Origin: Loxodes magnus
Taxonomy: Eukaryota; Ciliophora; Karyorelictea; Loxodida; Loxodidae
Length of the DNA: 64,000 nt
Assembly: GCA_946699065.1 (NCBI GenBank)
Contig: CAMPDV010001068.1
Location: forward strand, 82,459-146,458
Direction: 5' to 3'
This document shows positions 11,561 through 22,489 of this stretch, in pieces. Numbering within the stretch: the stretch's first letter is position 1; every line of letters starts with the position of its first letter. The translations under genes were made by a program, and so were the position numbers. Under the pieces are notes generated by a model. That model had not been told where the DNA came from, did not search any database, and worked only from the letters and a program-made list of their open reading frames with translations.

Positions 11561-13869
11561 CTTATTACTTTTGAAGTGTAAACATTCTCTTCCACGATTT
11601 TGATGTTTCTGCTTTTTCTGTTTAGATTTTTATTAATGTTTACCTTTCTAATTTTATTTGGTAAAAATGCCAGGCTATATTTTTTAACTGAGGTATAAAT
11701 AATGAATGATCAGTATAATAAATTACATTTCAATCTTATAATTTTCGCAATAATCTTAAAGATGGTTATAAATCTATTAATAATTCCTTTTTCTTTTGTA
11801 AGAAATTTTAAATATTGAACATAAATCAAAATGCATATAATATTCTAATATTATACTATTGCATTTCCACAATTTTGACTTATGATTTAAGATGTCTAAT
11901 ACTATATTACAGACATTATATGAACTCCTTTCCATGAACTAACTGTAATATTTAGAATTATACAAGTTATTTCTCCAAATAAGTATATTAAGAGAAATTG
12001 AGATGTTTATAATTAGAAAGGCGCAAAAGAAGAGTTAAAAATAAGGAGGCGATCAGATTGAAAGAATAATGAAGAACTCTTCATAATATTTTTTGTCATT
12101 AAAAGGAGATAATAATTCTGACATTTAACAAAGTTAAAAAATAGGTATGCAGTTTAAATATAATTTAAGCTAATACTGTATTCTGACTTTAATTAATCTT
12201 TTCAATAAATTTATTAAAACTAAAATATTTTTTAAATAATTCTATAATTAAGATAATTATTAACTATGAGTATTTAAAGCAGCATAACTTCGCTTTCTGT
12301 TTATTCTTAAGTGTCTTTTAATGTGCATAACGGGGATATTCTGTTGATTATTTCTACAATCAGGGGTTACATACTCCATATCTATAGATTTAAGCTTTAC
12401 CAAGGCCAGATAGGCACTCAGATACTTTCTCTTCAAGATCTCGAATCCAACTAGCAATCTCCCAAAGTTTAGTGATATATTAAGACAGATCTAAATGTTA
12501 CTCACGCCATTTTTTTATTAAAAGAAGTAAATAATACTAAAATATATATCCTTGTAAAAAAGGTAGCATCATTTGCTTAAATAAAATAGTTTTCTTAATA
12601 ATTGACTATCAATATTATTTAATTTTTATATCTAAAAATTTCACTAAATGAAATAATTATAAAATTCATCTAAAATATTTAGAATTTTCTGAGTTCATCA
12701 ATTAAAAAGATTATTTTTGTACCTTAAATTAAAATGTGAAAGCTATTAGCATATTTTCAAATGATTTTAATTTTAATTAATAATGATGATATCACTTTAA
12801 TTATCTTATCTTTATCTTATTTATTTTTAAACAAAATCTTTCTCAATCTTGAGTCAGTAGTTTTCGATCTATTTTTCTGGAATTTTTAAAAATATTTTAT
12901 CCAATTAATTCTTATTTGAAAATTTTGTTAGTCTTTTCATCATTTTTATTCTTAAAAAAATGAAATTAACTTAGTCATTTTCTATAATTATACATTTTCA
13001 TTTAAAAAATCAATCTATTGATAATAAAATGTCTCTGATACTAAGTTATTTTAGATTAGCTGGGGATGTATTATTATTTATTCATTAATATAGTCGTCAA
13101 TATCTTACTTAAATTTCTGATCTTTTCTTTTAATTAAATTTTTTAAAAGCTTTTAGATTAATTTTTAAATTCAGTTTAGCTGACTTTAAAGTTTTTGAAC
13201 ATCTTTGTTCTTCGTTCTCTCTAAAGATAAAATCCTAATTTTATCTTCTTGCGATGAACTTTAACTTTTTTTTAATCTTTGTCCTTTTAATTATCCGGCT
13301 TTTCTTTATGTTTCTAAGTAATTTCTTTGAGAGAAGAATATATTAATCTATATTTAAGGATGAAATAGATATTTTAATTAAAAAAAGGAAATATTAGTTG
13401 GAGTATTATTGATTAAAAAGTTAAATAAAATAATGTAAATAGAATATTTTTAAAAGAAGCAATATACTTATAATAGAATCATATAATAAGATTAATATTT
13501 ATTTTAAAGCTTTTCTATCTATTCGTAATAAAGCTCTGGGGTAAAACAGTATATACAATTCTAGGAATAATTTATCTTTATTGATCTTTTATAATAAAGA
13601 AAATTAAAAAAACTAAAAGGAAATTAGTTTAAATGTTTAAAATAAGAATAGATAAATATGTAAAAGATCAGTATTAAATTTAATATAAGATTATTAAATC
13701 CATTTTGCTTTTATACTTAACAAACTCAAAATAAAACAGTAATCTTAATTATTTTAAGAAATTATAGAAACTATTCTAGCATTTTTAAATTGATTATTTG
13801 GATGTTAAAGAAAGCAAATAATTCCTACGATTATTTTAAAATAAAATAAGACTAAAATTTTATTAAGAT
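11561..13869. other. No clear gene; one G+C-richer island
   Basis: The island at about 12,260-12,480 contains ATAACGGGGATATTCTGTTG. This resembles a block inside family A repeats (ATAACGGGGATACCCTGTTG), but the similarity does not extend far enough to call a copy. 12,780-13,330 is T-rich and could encode Lys-rich peptides on the minus strand; no motif supports this. Confidence 0.3.
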
Positions 13870-14420
13870 TCAATAACAAGAATTAATTTAATACCTACAG
13901 AATACTTATGTTTAGATGAAATTGACAATAAATCCTCATAATTCTCAATTTACACTTATTCTAATCTTAACAAACATATGGTAAGAGAAATTTTATCGAT
14001 TTATAAGCTTAGAGCATTTTCCTATAACTTCTAATATGATTTGCTGTAAAGGCATTATAACATTTAAAGCTCTAAAACATTTTCTTGCGGAGACCTTGAT
14101 ACTTTTAAACATATTCCAACATATGAGGTCTTGAAAGAGTTAATTGAAGAATTTAAAGACTTAAAAAATTAGATTTATTAAAGCTCTTAACCTATAACCA
14201 AAAATATTTAAATACAAATTTTACAAGTATTCAGTAGCTCAAGAAAATTGACCTTAGAATCAAGATTTTTCATAAAATCTGCTCAGAAGAAGAATATAAA
14301 TCATTGAGTAAAAAGATATGTTTGAAAAAAAAAAACTTCTATTTTAAAAAAGTGAAATTAAATCAACACATTAACTGTAAAAGAAGAGTTAGAATAAAAT
14401 TTAATACAAGAGTAGAAAAA
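13870..14420 (+). pseudogene. Decayed RING-type (TRIM-like) gene fragment
   Basis: One plus-strand frame reads INLIPTEYLCLDEIDNKSSQ, later LRAFSYNFQYDLLQRHYNI and then SKTFSCGDLDTFKHIPTYEV followed by LKELIEEFKDLK. This has the layout of a ciliate RING-finger protein (C-G-H-x2-C-x2-C-L core, then C-x-x-D-x-x-T-F and an I-P-T-N-Y-x-L-L-like linker into a coiled coil). Most zinc-binding Cys/His positions of the C-G-H-x-x-C core are replaced. It could not bind zinc as written, so I call it a decayed ubiquitin-ligase-like gene. The family call is moderate. Confidence 0.4.
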
Positions 14421-14623
14421 TTGAGATAGCTCCAAAATTCAAACTTTTTTATTATTATAAATAATATAGTATAGACATTTTTAGTAAATTTAAATAATAA
14501 TAGGATAAATTAAGTTTAGCAATTTTCGAGGATTTTCACCTTTTCATACTGGACACCAGATTGCTCCAGTGTTAAAAATAAAGTTTTAGATGTCTCTATT
14601 CCTCTCTCCTCCCGTTACTCTTG

Positions 14624-15418
14624 TCATTTCCGGGTCTAGCCTGATTTCTAATTAAATTTTCTCTTGTAAATGTATCCTTATTCATTTAAATATAATCTTT
14701 CTCTTATTTGTCTCTACTACATTTGTTTTTTCTTCCTCTACTGTGCTTGTATGGTTCTTTATTTATTCCAGTATTACGTCTTGAAATTTTGGAATTCCTT
14801 GCAGCGTCTTCATAAGTTTTCTGTCGAATTGCAGTAGTAACATTTCTTCACTACTTTTTGGAGTTTAACCTTAGTCTTCCTATTGGTCTCTTCAATCATC
14901 ATTGGATCTCCCCTTTGTTCATCTAATTTCTTTTCTAGTATTTCCAGTCTAATACTCATAATAGATTGTTTCCAAAGTTAATTTTAGGATTAGCTACTCT
15001 GGTCTTAAGATATGTTTCAGAAAGCGCTTAGTTTTCTTTCTTAGGACATAAGTCTGGATTTTATTCTTTCCGCTAGGTTGAGTTTTTCCATCAGTTTATC
15101 ATTGTCCTTTCTCAGTTTCCTAACCTCTTCCTGGAGGTTTAGTACCACTTTGATGAGCTGTCCCATGCTCATCTGGCCAGAAGGATTGAACTCTGAGACC
15201 TCCTGGTGCAGAGCAGACTTCATCTACTTTCTGGGTTTCTCTTCTGAGGTTGGAGTTGTCTCATGTGTTGTCTTCTGAGCCTGTTTCTGTTCCTCTTCAA
15301 GTTGTTAGAATTAAGAAAAAGGTTAGGGTTAAGGGTAAGAAGACTATCCAAGATTGGATTCAGGTTTCCTCTCCAACTTTTTGGAGGTGGTGTAAAAACC
15401 TCTTTTGAATCCTTCCAT
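14624..15418 (-). CDS. LINE ORF1-type zinc-knuckle protein, intact reading frame
   Basis: ATG at 15418 to TGA at 14624-14626 is one uninterrupted frame of 264 residues, with TAA/TAG as Gln and internal TGA as Trp. It begins MEGFKRGFYTTSKK, matching MAGFKKGFFTTSSE of the 44.6-kb ORF1. A Gln-rich linker follows, then a coiled coil (LQEEVRKLRKDNDKLMEKLN) and a basic region. The zinc knuckle is CYYCNSTENLWRRC, with Asn where the other copies have His. The end is basic (GYIYKRKFNQKSG). Such proteins coat LINE RNA. Overlapping plus-strand and short minus-strand frames here are parts of this gene. No ORF2 lies downstream, so this is an isolated, 3'-shortened copy. It is the best-preserved ORF1 in the window. 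Confidence 0.65.
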
Positions 15419-16341
15419 TTTTTTATTTTTTAAATATAACTTTATTTATACATTTTTTATTATAATTTTATATGAAATTTTACTACTTTGAGGTTTTTTC
15501 ATATTATTTGAATCTAATTAAATTTAAAATTTTTGCATATTTTAAAAGATTTTCATATTTTTTTAAATCATTTTTTTTTGATTTTTTTAGTGCTTAATGA
15601 TATTTTATTAATAATTAAACTCAAAAACATCATTTTTTTAATTTATAAAAGAAAGATAAATAAAAAAATAAATATTTTAAATTTAAAATTTTTTGCTTTT
15701 CCTTTAAATTCTTTATAAAAAGCCTAATTTAAATATTAAAACTTTAATTTTTAATTTCCTTTAATATTCTTTTTAATATTTTATTTTAATACAGTTAAAA
15801 GCATTCTTTTTCCTAATTTTTTAAAAACTTGATTTGTATTTATTTGTTAAGATAAATTCCTAAATAAAAAGATGGAAGATTTAAATTTTTTATTTTTAAT
15901 AATAAATTCTCTTAACCGAAACGAAATAAAATAAAAAGTTTAACAAAAAACTTTCAAAAATATTTAAGAAAATTAGTTATAAAAAAATTATAAAAAAGCT
16001 ATTAAATTAATTTTAAAAATAATAATGAGAATAAATTTTTTGAATTAATTAATTAAGAATTAATTTAAATCATTGCATACAGTTTTCTATATTGAAAATT
16101 TTTATCATCTTTATAAAAATATCTAAAAGCTATTAAATTTATAAAGAACATAAAAATTTATTCTTTAAAAATAAAAAAATACAGATTTTAGTAAAATAAT
16201 CAATTAATTTTTTATTTTAAAAAGTTTTAAGTAAAAAATAATTGATTAAATTAATCTTTTATTTTATTGTTTTTAAAGAATAAATTTTAAATCCACTTAT
16301 TTAAATAAAAAATAAAAAATTTTTATTTTATTATATATAAA

Positions 16342-17180
16342 ATGGCTTCTAAGAAATGACAGAACTTTGAACAAAACATTTAAACAGGAAAGTTCTCTAA
16401 AAAATAAAAAAGCGAAATAATTACAATGAGTGAAAGTGAGAAATAAGATTGATATGACGAACATTAACCACTTGGAATCCAGAATTAAAAAAACTTCCGA
16501 CACAAACTCAAATAGAAATATTATCTAAGTCATTAAAAGAGTTTATGTTAAAAATAGATATCTCACTGATAAAGTAGAAAAATTAGAAAAACTAATAACG
16601 TCTTTACTTGAGAAAAAATATTAATAATCATAAGAAATAGAAAACAAATTGGAACAAAGAATTCTTTAAATTTAATAATAAATTTAGGTAACGCCATTTT
16701 CGTTTTAACAGAATTAATCAGTTCCTATGGAAATAGAAAATGAAGCCTCAAATTAAAATAAACAGTAAACGTTTATTTAAAATAAATAGTAAATTTAAAT
16801 TAAATAAGTGTTACAAGAATAATAGTTTAAAAGAAGAATAAAATGCTACGTGTGCAATAAATAACACCAATGAAAATATTGCTACTAACTAAGCGAAATT
16901 TAAAGAAAGAATAAATAAGATATTTTTATAAAACTATTTAGGATATATCCAACATAAAGTGGAAAAATTTATAGAAAAAATTCTTTAATTCAAATCTTAA
17001 TCCTTGGATAAATAATTAGGAACGCTAAGTGCAAGACCAAAAATATTCCGAATATTAAAGGATGGTGCACTAATGAAGTGCTACACTGCCTAACTAAGCC
17101 TAGTAGGAATTCAAGACAAACCAATAGAGACAAGCTGATAGAATAGGTCAGATGGCTGACTACTAAGGCTTTAACAAAGC
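16342..17180 (+). mobile_element. LINE ORF1-type copy, frame-shifted
   Basis: It starts MASKKWQNFEQNIQTGKFSKK at 16342. The reading then passes to another frame from about 16,454 that includes a coiled-coil region (DKVEKLEKLITSLLEKK), the family motif SVPMEIENEAS and a zinc knuckle CYVCNKQHQWKYC (C-x2-C-x3-H-x4-C). The family's C-terminal pattern follows (FRIYPTQSGKIYRKN). At least one frame change separates the N-terminus from the rest, so it is probably not functional. The rest of the LINE was not found next to it. Confidence 0.5.
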
Positions 17181-17199
17181 TTTTTAACTTTTAACTTTT

Positions 17200-17930
17200 T
17201 TATTTGAAAAAAATCCTAGTTCTAAATAAAACTATCTAAAAAATTTGTTTTAAGTAGTGTAAAATATTTATATATTGCATTAAAATTAAAAAATAATAAA
17301 ATTTGGCTTAAAAAGTTTAAAATTATTTTTATTTTTGTTTCTGTTTTTGGAACAATATATTAACTTATTATTTATTTTTTTTATTAACTTTGTAAATTTA
17401 ATAATCTAGATATGAGACAATTTAGTTCTTTATCCCGTTTTAAAATGAGCAAACGTTCTTCTTTCAAATTTTCCTTAATTTTAAAAATTTTAATTAAATA
17501 TATTTTATACAAATTTCTTAATTTTTAATTAATCTATTATAAAAAAATTTGATATTTTAAATGTTTTTTTAATTATTGATTGTTATTTATAATTAACTAA
17601 TTAGTTAATATTTACATTTTATCTTTGATACTTATGAGAAAATCCTTCTATGTTATTAGAAGAAATGTAAAAAAGTGTTAGTTAGATTATGTTTATTTTA
17701 TACATATATTATACTGTAATTGATTTCATTTTATTTCTCTTATTAAAAATAAATTCTAAAATTTATTTTTCTGAAATAGATAAAAACCATAAAAATATCT
17801 AATTTTCAAATCCCTAAACCTCTAAAGGAACTTCAAAAATTTATAAACAAAAGATTATGAAAAAACAGAAAAAATAACTAAAACAATTTGTTAAGCTGTG
17901 CTTAACTTAAAGGAAGATATTAAAAAACAA
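17200..17930. other. AT-rich stretch without a recognisable gene
   Basis: Nothing identifiable on either strand. Confidence 0.3.
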
Positions 17931-17939
17931 TAAACTAAA

Positions 17940-18420
17940 ACCTATAATTTTAGGAGGATATTTAGAACGCTTAAGACAGTTTAAGCAATCAGGTTAAGTA
18001 AAATTAAGTTTTCTTTAAAATTTAAATGAATATTCTGCTAGATTTAGCACATAAAAATTATCATAAGAATGTAATTATGTAGAATATTCATAAAAAAAAT
18101 CTAAGTAACATACTGAAGCAAATGAAGTGTTTAATAAAATCTAAATTGTTAAAAGGGAGCTTTAGAAGAAAAGGAAAATAGTTGTACCTGATCATAATGC
18201 TAAGGAAAATTCTTAAAAAATTTAAAATAATTAAATTTTTCTAGTAATTATTCGGAAAGGTCATGTATTTTATATTAAGCAAGGAAAAAGCCTGAATCAT
18301 TGTGAAGCAAAAGGGCAAGAATATACAAAAAAATCAAGAAGAAACCTATAGAGAAAAGTTCTAAGAAATTTTAGATTTTTGAGATTCAGAACTTATTAAA
18401 AATTCCTTTTGAACATTTCT
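17940..18420 (+). other. Coding-like segment, family unknown
   Basis: Two plus-strand frames give protein-like strings: LERLRQFKQSGQVKLSFLQN with RKGHVFYIKQGKSLNHCEAK in one, and NIQKNQEETYREKFQEILDF in another. Composition is richer in charged residues than the flanks. No family was recognised, and the alternation of frames suggests decay or introns. No function is assigned. Confidence 0.25.
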
Positions 18421-18429
18421 ATTAATCCA

Positions 18430-20150
18430 TTTGGTTTCATACTTTTGGGTAGTTCGGAGAGCGATAAAATTATCTGAAAAGAGCAAATTATTTTGTCTAT
18501 AATAGAATTTCTCTCATTTTTTAATTTAATTTTAAAATTTAAAATTATTAAAATAAAATAAAATATTTTATTAAAATCAAACTCAAAATATTTAAAATAT
18601 TATTTTATCATAATAATTATTATTTAAAAGATTATAACTTTTAGTTCTAAAGAAAAAATGAAATTAGATTATTATATTATTTATTCTTATCTTATAGTTT
18701 AAGTTAATAAATTAAATTATAAAATTTTATTCTTACAATATGATTAACTAATGACTAAATTAAATTCATAAACGTTTACATTTTTTTTAATTTATATCAT
18801 AAAAGTTTATTAAATTTAAATTTCTAGAAGTTTGTATATTTAAGTTTAATATTTAAGTTTTTTAACTTTTTCTTTTCTTATTTAAAAAAATTGTTGCATA
18901 CTCTTTTTTTATTTTTTTATTATACTATCAATTTGCAAAATTTAATTTTTATATTTTCAATTTAAAAAAAATTTAAGCCATAATTACATTAAAATTACCT
19001 CATTATTGCTTTTTTTAAAGATTTATAATAACTAAAGCAAGATATATTAGTGAAGATACATCAAAATAAGTATTTTCTAAGTTGCTAGAATGTGTTAAAA
19101 CATTAAGCACTTTTATTTGAATACAAACAAATCGCAGTTTCATAAAAGATATAATAATAAGAAAAATTGGAATAAAAATGTATTTATTTATCTGAGAATA
19201 TATACAGAGAAATTTTGCTTATATATTTTATATTTTAAATCTAAATTAATTGAGAATTAAATATACATTTATCAATTAAAAAAAATGTAATTCTGAACTT
19301 ATTTTAAATAAAATATTTTTAGTAATTAAATTATTTTGGCTTCCAATAATTATATTGAAATTAAAAATTTACTAAGATAATAAAAAGAAAAATAAAAATG
19401 TTGTTTTGATCTAAAAGAGTTTAATATAATGATAAAAATATTAGGTGGCTAGTTAATGAATAAAGAAATAAAGTAAACTAGAGTAAAATTAATGGATGCC
19501 AACATTATTAAATATTAAAACTAAAAAATTAAAGACACTTTTCTTTTATTTTTAACGCTGAAATATTTGTAATTGTAATTTTATTTCTACTACTTTAAAC
19601 CTTATTTTAGGAAAAAATAAATTATAAATAAAAAATTTAAATTACAGAAATGTAAATATAAACAAATTTAAAAATATTGAAATAATATGCATTTCAATAA
19701 TTGATTAAACGCTTATAAATATATTATAAATAACTGTTAAAAGCATATAATTTAAAATTATTTAAGTTTAGTCTCTTTATATTTAAAATATTTATTTTTA
19801 TTTTAAATAGTATTAAGTTAATTAAATAGTGTACTATAATCAAAATATTTAAAAATATTAAGTTAAACTTGCTTCCTAACTTATTTTATAAATTTTTAGA
19901 GCAAGCAAAACAAATAAAATGCTTATTAACAAATGAATAATAGTTTATTTAATAAATGTCTTAGTAATATTATTATTATTCTTTAAATATTATTTTGATA
20001 ACTTACTTTCTGAACAAAATTATAGTAAACTTCAAGAAATGCCTTTTTATAATTAACTAAAAGTATTGGAGAAAACAAGAAATGTTAATTTTCTATCACA
20101 AGATGTCTTAAAAATCAACTACAATAATTTATAAATTTTGGAAAGGAAAA
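18430..20150. other. AT-rich stretch without a recognisable gene
   Basis: Extremely AT-rich; nothing identifiable. 20,155-20,345 becomes G+C-richer just before the next open frame and may be its leader. Confidence 0.35.
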
Positions 20151-20352
20151 AGAAGTTACCCTTGAAATTCGGCTGAGAAATCAATGAAGTAATAGGGAAT
20201 AGACAGGCACAGGCAGTACGGGAATTGAACTTTGGAGGGAGTGAGTGGAAATTGCTCAACATATGTCGATTATTGTCAATCTTTAGGAAATTGTTTGCTC
20301 AATATTTTGAATAAAAAACTCATTCTGATACTGGAGTAATAATTTGAATAAA

Positions 20353-20967
20353 ATGGATAGAGGCTGATTACCTAAGGAAGATAAATGGAAAAATTTTGAA
20401 CCATCTAATACTACTAGAGTAAATACCTAATTAGAAAAGCAAGATTAAAATCTGGAAAACTTAAAACTCTTTAATATAAGACAGTAAGAACGAAAGTTAG
20501 CTGCTGACAAAATGGAAATAGAGCAAAAATAATTCTTAGCCATCAATAGAAAGTAACTAAACCAACTAAGTAAAATTCTATAACTGAAGAAGTCACTATC
20601 ACCTTTACAACAATTACAAAAAATTTAAACAGAGATAAAGAATTTATTGAAACAAATATTATTGAAAAAAGAACAAGAAAGAAAAAAAGCATGATCTCTG
20701 TAAAGGAAAAAACTTAAATAAATGAACTGAATGTTCTGCATGCAAGCTGAAACATTACACAAGAGAAAAAATCAATCGTAAGAAAGGAGGATACAGTGAA
20801 GCAAGAAGGATGTGGAAAGAAAACCTGAAGAAATTAGAGCACCTTGTTTCGAAAATATATATCAAGAACTTAATATTAAACAGCAAGGTACATGAACTAC
20901 TGCTATCCAGATGGAGTTGAAATCTCCTAATAAAGGAAAATATTAATTGCTATTATTATTATTATGA
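20353..20967 (+). CDS. Unassigned 204-residue coiled-coil protein, possible LINE ORF1 relative
   Basis: ATG at 20353 to TGA at 20965-20967 is one frame. It begins MDRGWLPKEDKWKNFEPSNT and is rich in Lys, Gln, Leu and Glu, with a long predicted coiled coil (residues about 45-130, e.g. LQQLQKIQTEIKNLLKQILL). A different frame near 20,715 gives CSACKLKHYTREK, reminiscent of a zinc knuckle with one ligand lost. The gene could therefore be a frame-shifted ORF1-type copy rather than a host gene. Size and position after a G+C-richer leader fit an ORF1. Function unknown. Confidence 0.35.
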
Positions 20968-20969
20968 AT

Positions 20970-22182
20970 AACATTTTATTTTCAAGCAAAATAATCGAAA
21001 ATTAGAATTATATTTTTTCCTATCTTTAAATTTGTCTATTTATAATATTTTTGAAAATTAATTAAAAAAATATTTCAATAACATTAAAAAATATGAGTTT
21101 ATATATATAAAAGTTAGATTAAAAATTGATATCTTCAGAGATATTTCGACCTCTTTCCCACCTACCTCTAAAGTTATCCAGTTGTTTAATAAAATTTAAT
21201 GATTTAAAAAATTGTTATTAATCTTTGTATTATTCTTTTATAATATCTGCTTTTATCTTCAGTTTAGTCTTTTTTCCCTAAGATTATTTTAGTATATTAT
21301 TTATAATTTTCTTGCTATTTGTTTACATTCTTTCAGTATTATTTCTTAAATATTAATTGTATCTTATTACTTTTTTTACATTTAAAAATTTTCGCTAGAA
21401 ACTTTTAAATATTTTGCAGAGATACTTCTATGAATTGCGAAAGAATTTTTACTATCTTAGTTTTATGTTTTCGATCTTTATATCCTCTACTTTCACTTTG
21501 TAATTTATTTAATCTTTTCTTTCAATTTAGTATAAAATTTATTGCACTTTTATACTATATAATATTTTCCATCCTATTATTTTATTTTAACCATATTTGA
21601 TAGATTAAAGATTTTAACTTTATTGCGTAGTCCAAAGGTAGTTAAATTTTCTCTCTTGTGACATTAATCTTAAATAATTTTATTTTTGTTTCTATTAATT
21701 TATGTAATGCTTTCAGAAACTCTTAACTAGAAAATGACAACATATTTATTAAGTTATTGTAAATTAAGAACTCTTAATACAATACTGACTTAATCTATTT
21801 TTAGGCTTTACTTCAGAGGTTGTAGATGTAATTTTACGCATAATTTTCCAGTTAATTTTGTTCGCTTTTCTTAATTATTAAGATGTATTTTACTTTATTT
21901 TCTTTTGAATTTTATACAAATACTTCTTGTAAATTGTTTATATTTTTTAAATCAAAATCAATATATAATTTTATTTCTTTTTAAACAAAAATAATATTAA
22001 AATATCATAATTTTAATTTATTTAATTTTCTAACTCTATCATCCATTTTTCCAATATCTTAAAGTTATCCGACTTTAGAAAAGTATATCCTTAATTAAAA
22101 ACATTAAAAGATGTGAATTTTAATTTAAAATTGATAGTTTTTATATAATAAATTTAAATTATTAATCTTAATTATTCTTATA
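20970..22182. other. AT-rich stretch without a recognisable gene
   Basis: T-rich and A-rich blocks alternate; no motif or repeat copy was seen. Confidence 0.35.
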
Positions 22183-22486
22183 ATTGAAAAGATAGTGGGA
22201 GCTGAGAATGACCTTCGTGACTAAACTTTCTGGTTTTATGGCTAGGAACAAGTTCCTTTCCTGTCGCTGAGAAAGCCCCTGGTCAGAGTCATTTTCTGAA
22301 GGGAACACTGTCTTTGAGATTATCCGCTCTTGGTAGGGGCTTGAAGCCTGGCTGCTCATAGCGATGGAGCTCCCTAACAGCTGTGCCTGTAGCACAACAG
22401 GATATCCCCGTTATTCATAAAAAGAGAGCGTCGGGTCGTGCAATCGGAAAGGAGTTTCCGGTCCAAAAGCTTTTTTAGTTGAAATT
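22183..22486 (+). repeat. Dispersed ~300-bp repeat, family A, copy 2
   Basis: Nearly the same as the copies at 29,901-30,205 and 61,301-61,605. It contains the short palindrome AGGAACAAGTTCCT and, close to the 3' end, the hairpin CGGAAAGGAGTTTCCG followed by AAAAGCTTTTTT. A 75-residue minus-strand open frame across it is not treated as a gene, because other copies carry an indel and no codon-level constraint is visible. Confidence 0.8.
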
Positions 22487-22489
22487 AAT

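Noticed and set aside
12260-12457. 65-residue minus-strand frame
   Set aside because: No family motif; it lies in a G+C-richer island with only a short similarity to repeat family A.
15078-15278. Plus-strand 66-residue frame
   Set aside because: Antisense shadow of the LINE ORF1 on the minus strand.
15325-15345. Telomere-like GGTTAGGGTTAAGGG string
   Set aside because: On the minus strand it is the in-frame codons for S-Y-P-Q-P-Q-P inside the intact ORF1. It is a single short stretch, unlike ciliate G4T2/G4T4 telomeres.
22168-22395. 75-residue minus-strand frame MLQAQLLGSSIAMSSQASSP..., also on the plus strand at 29,992-30,246
   Set aside because: It looks conserved only because it lies in two nearly identical copies of repeat family A. 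Copies 1 and 4 carry indels and changes that ignore the frame.
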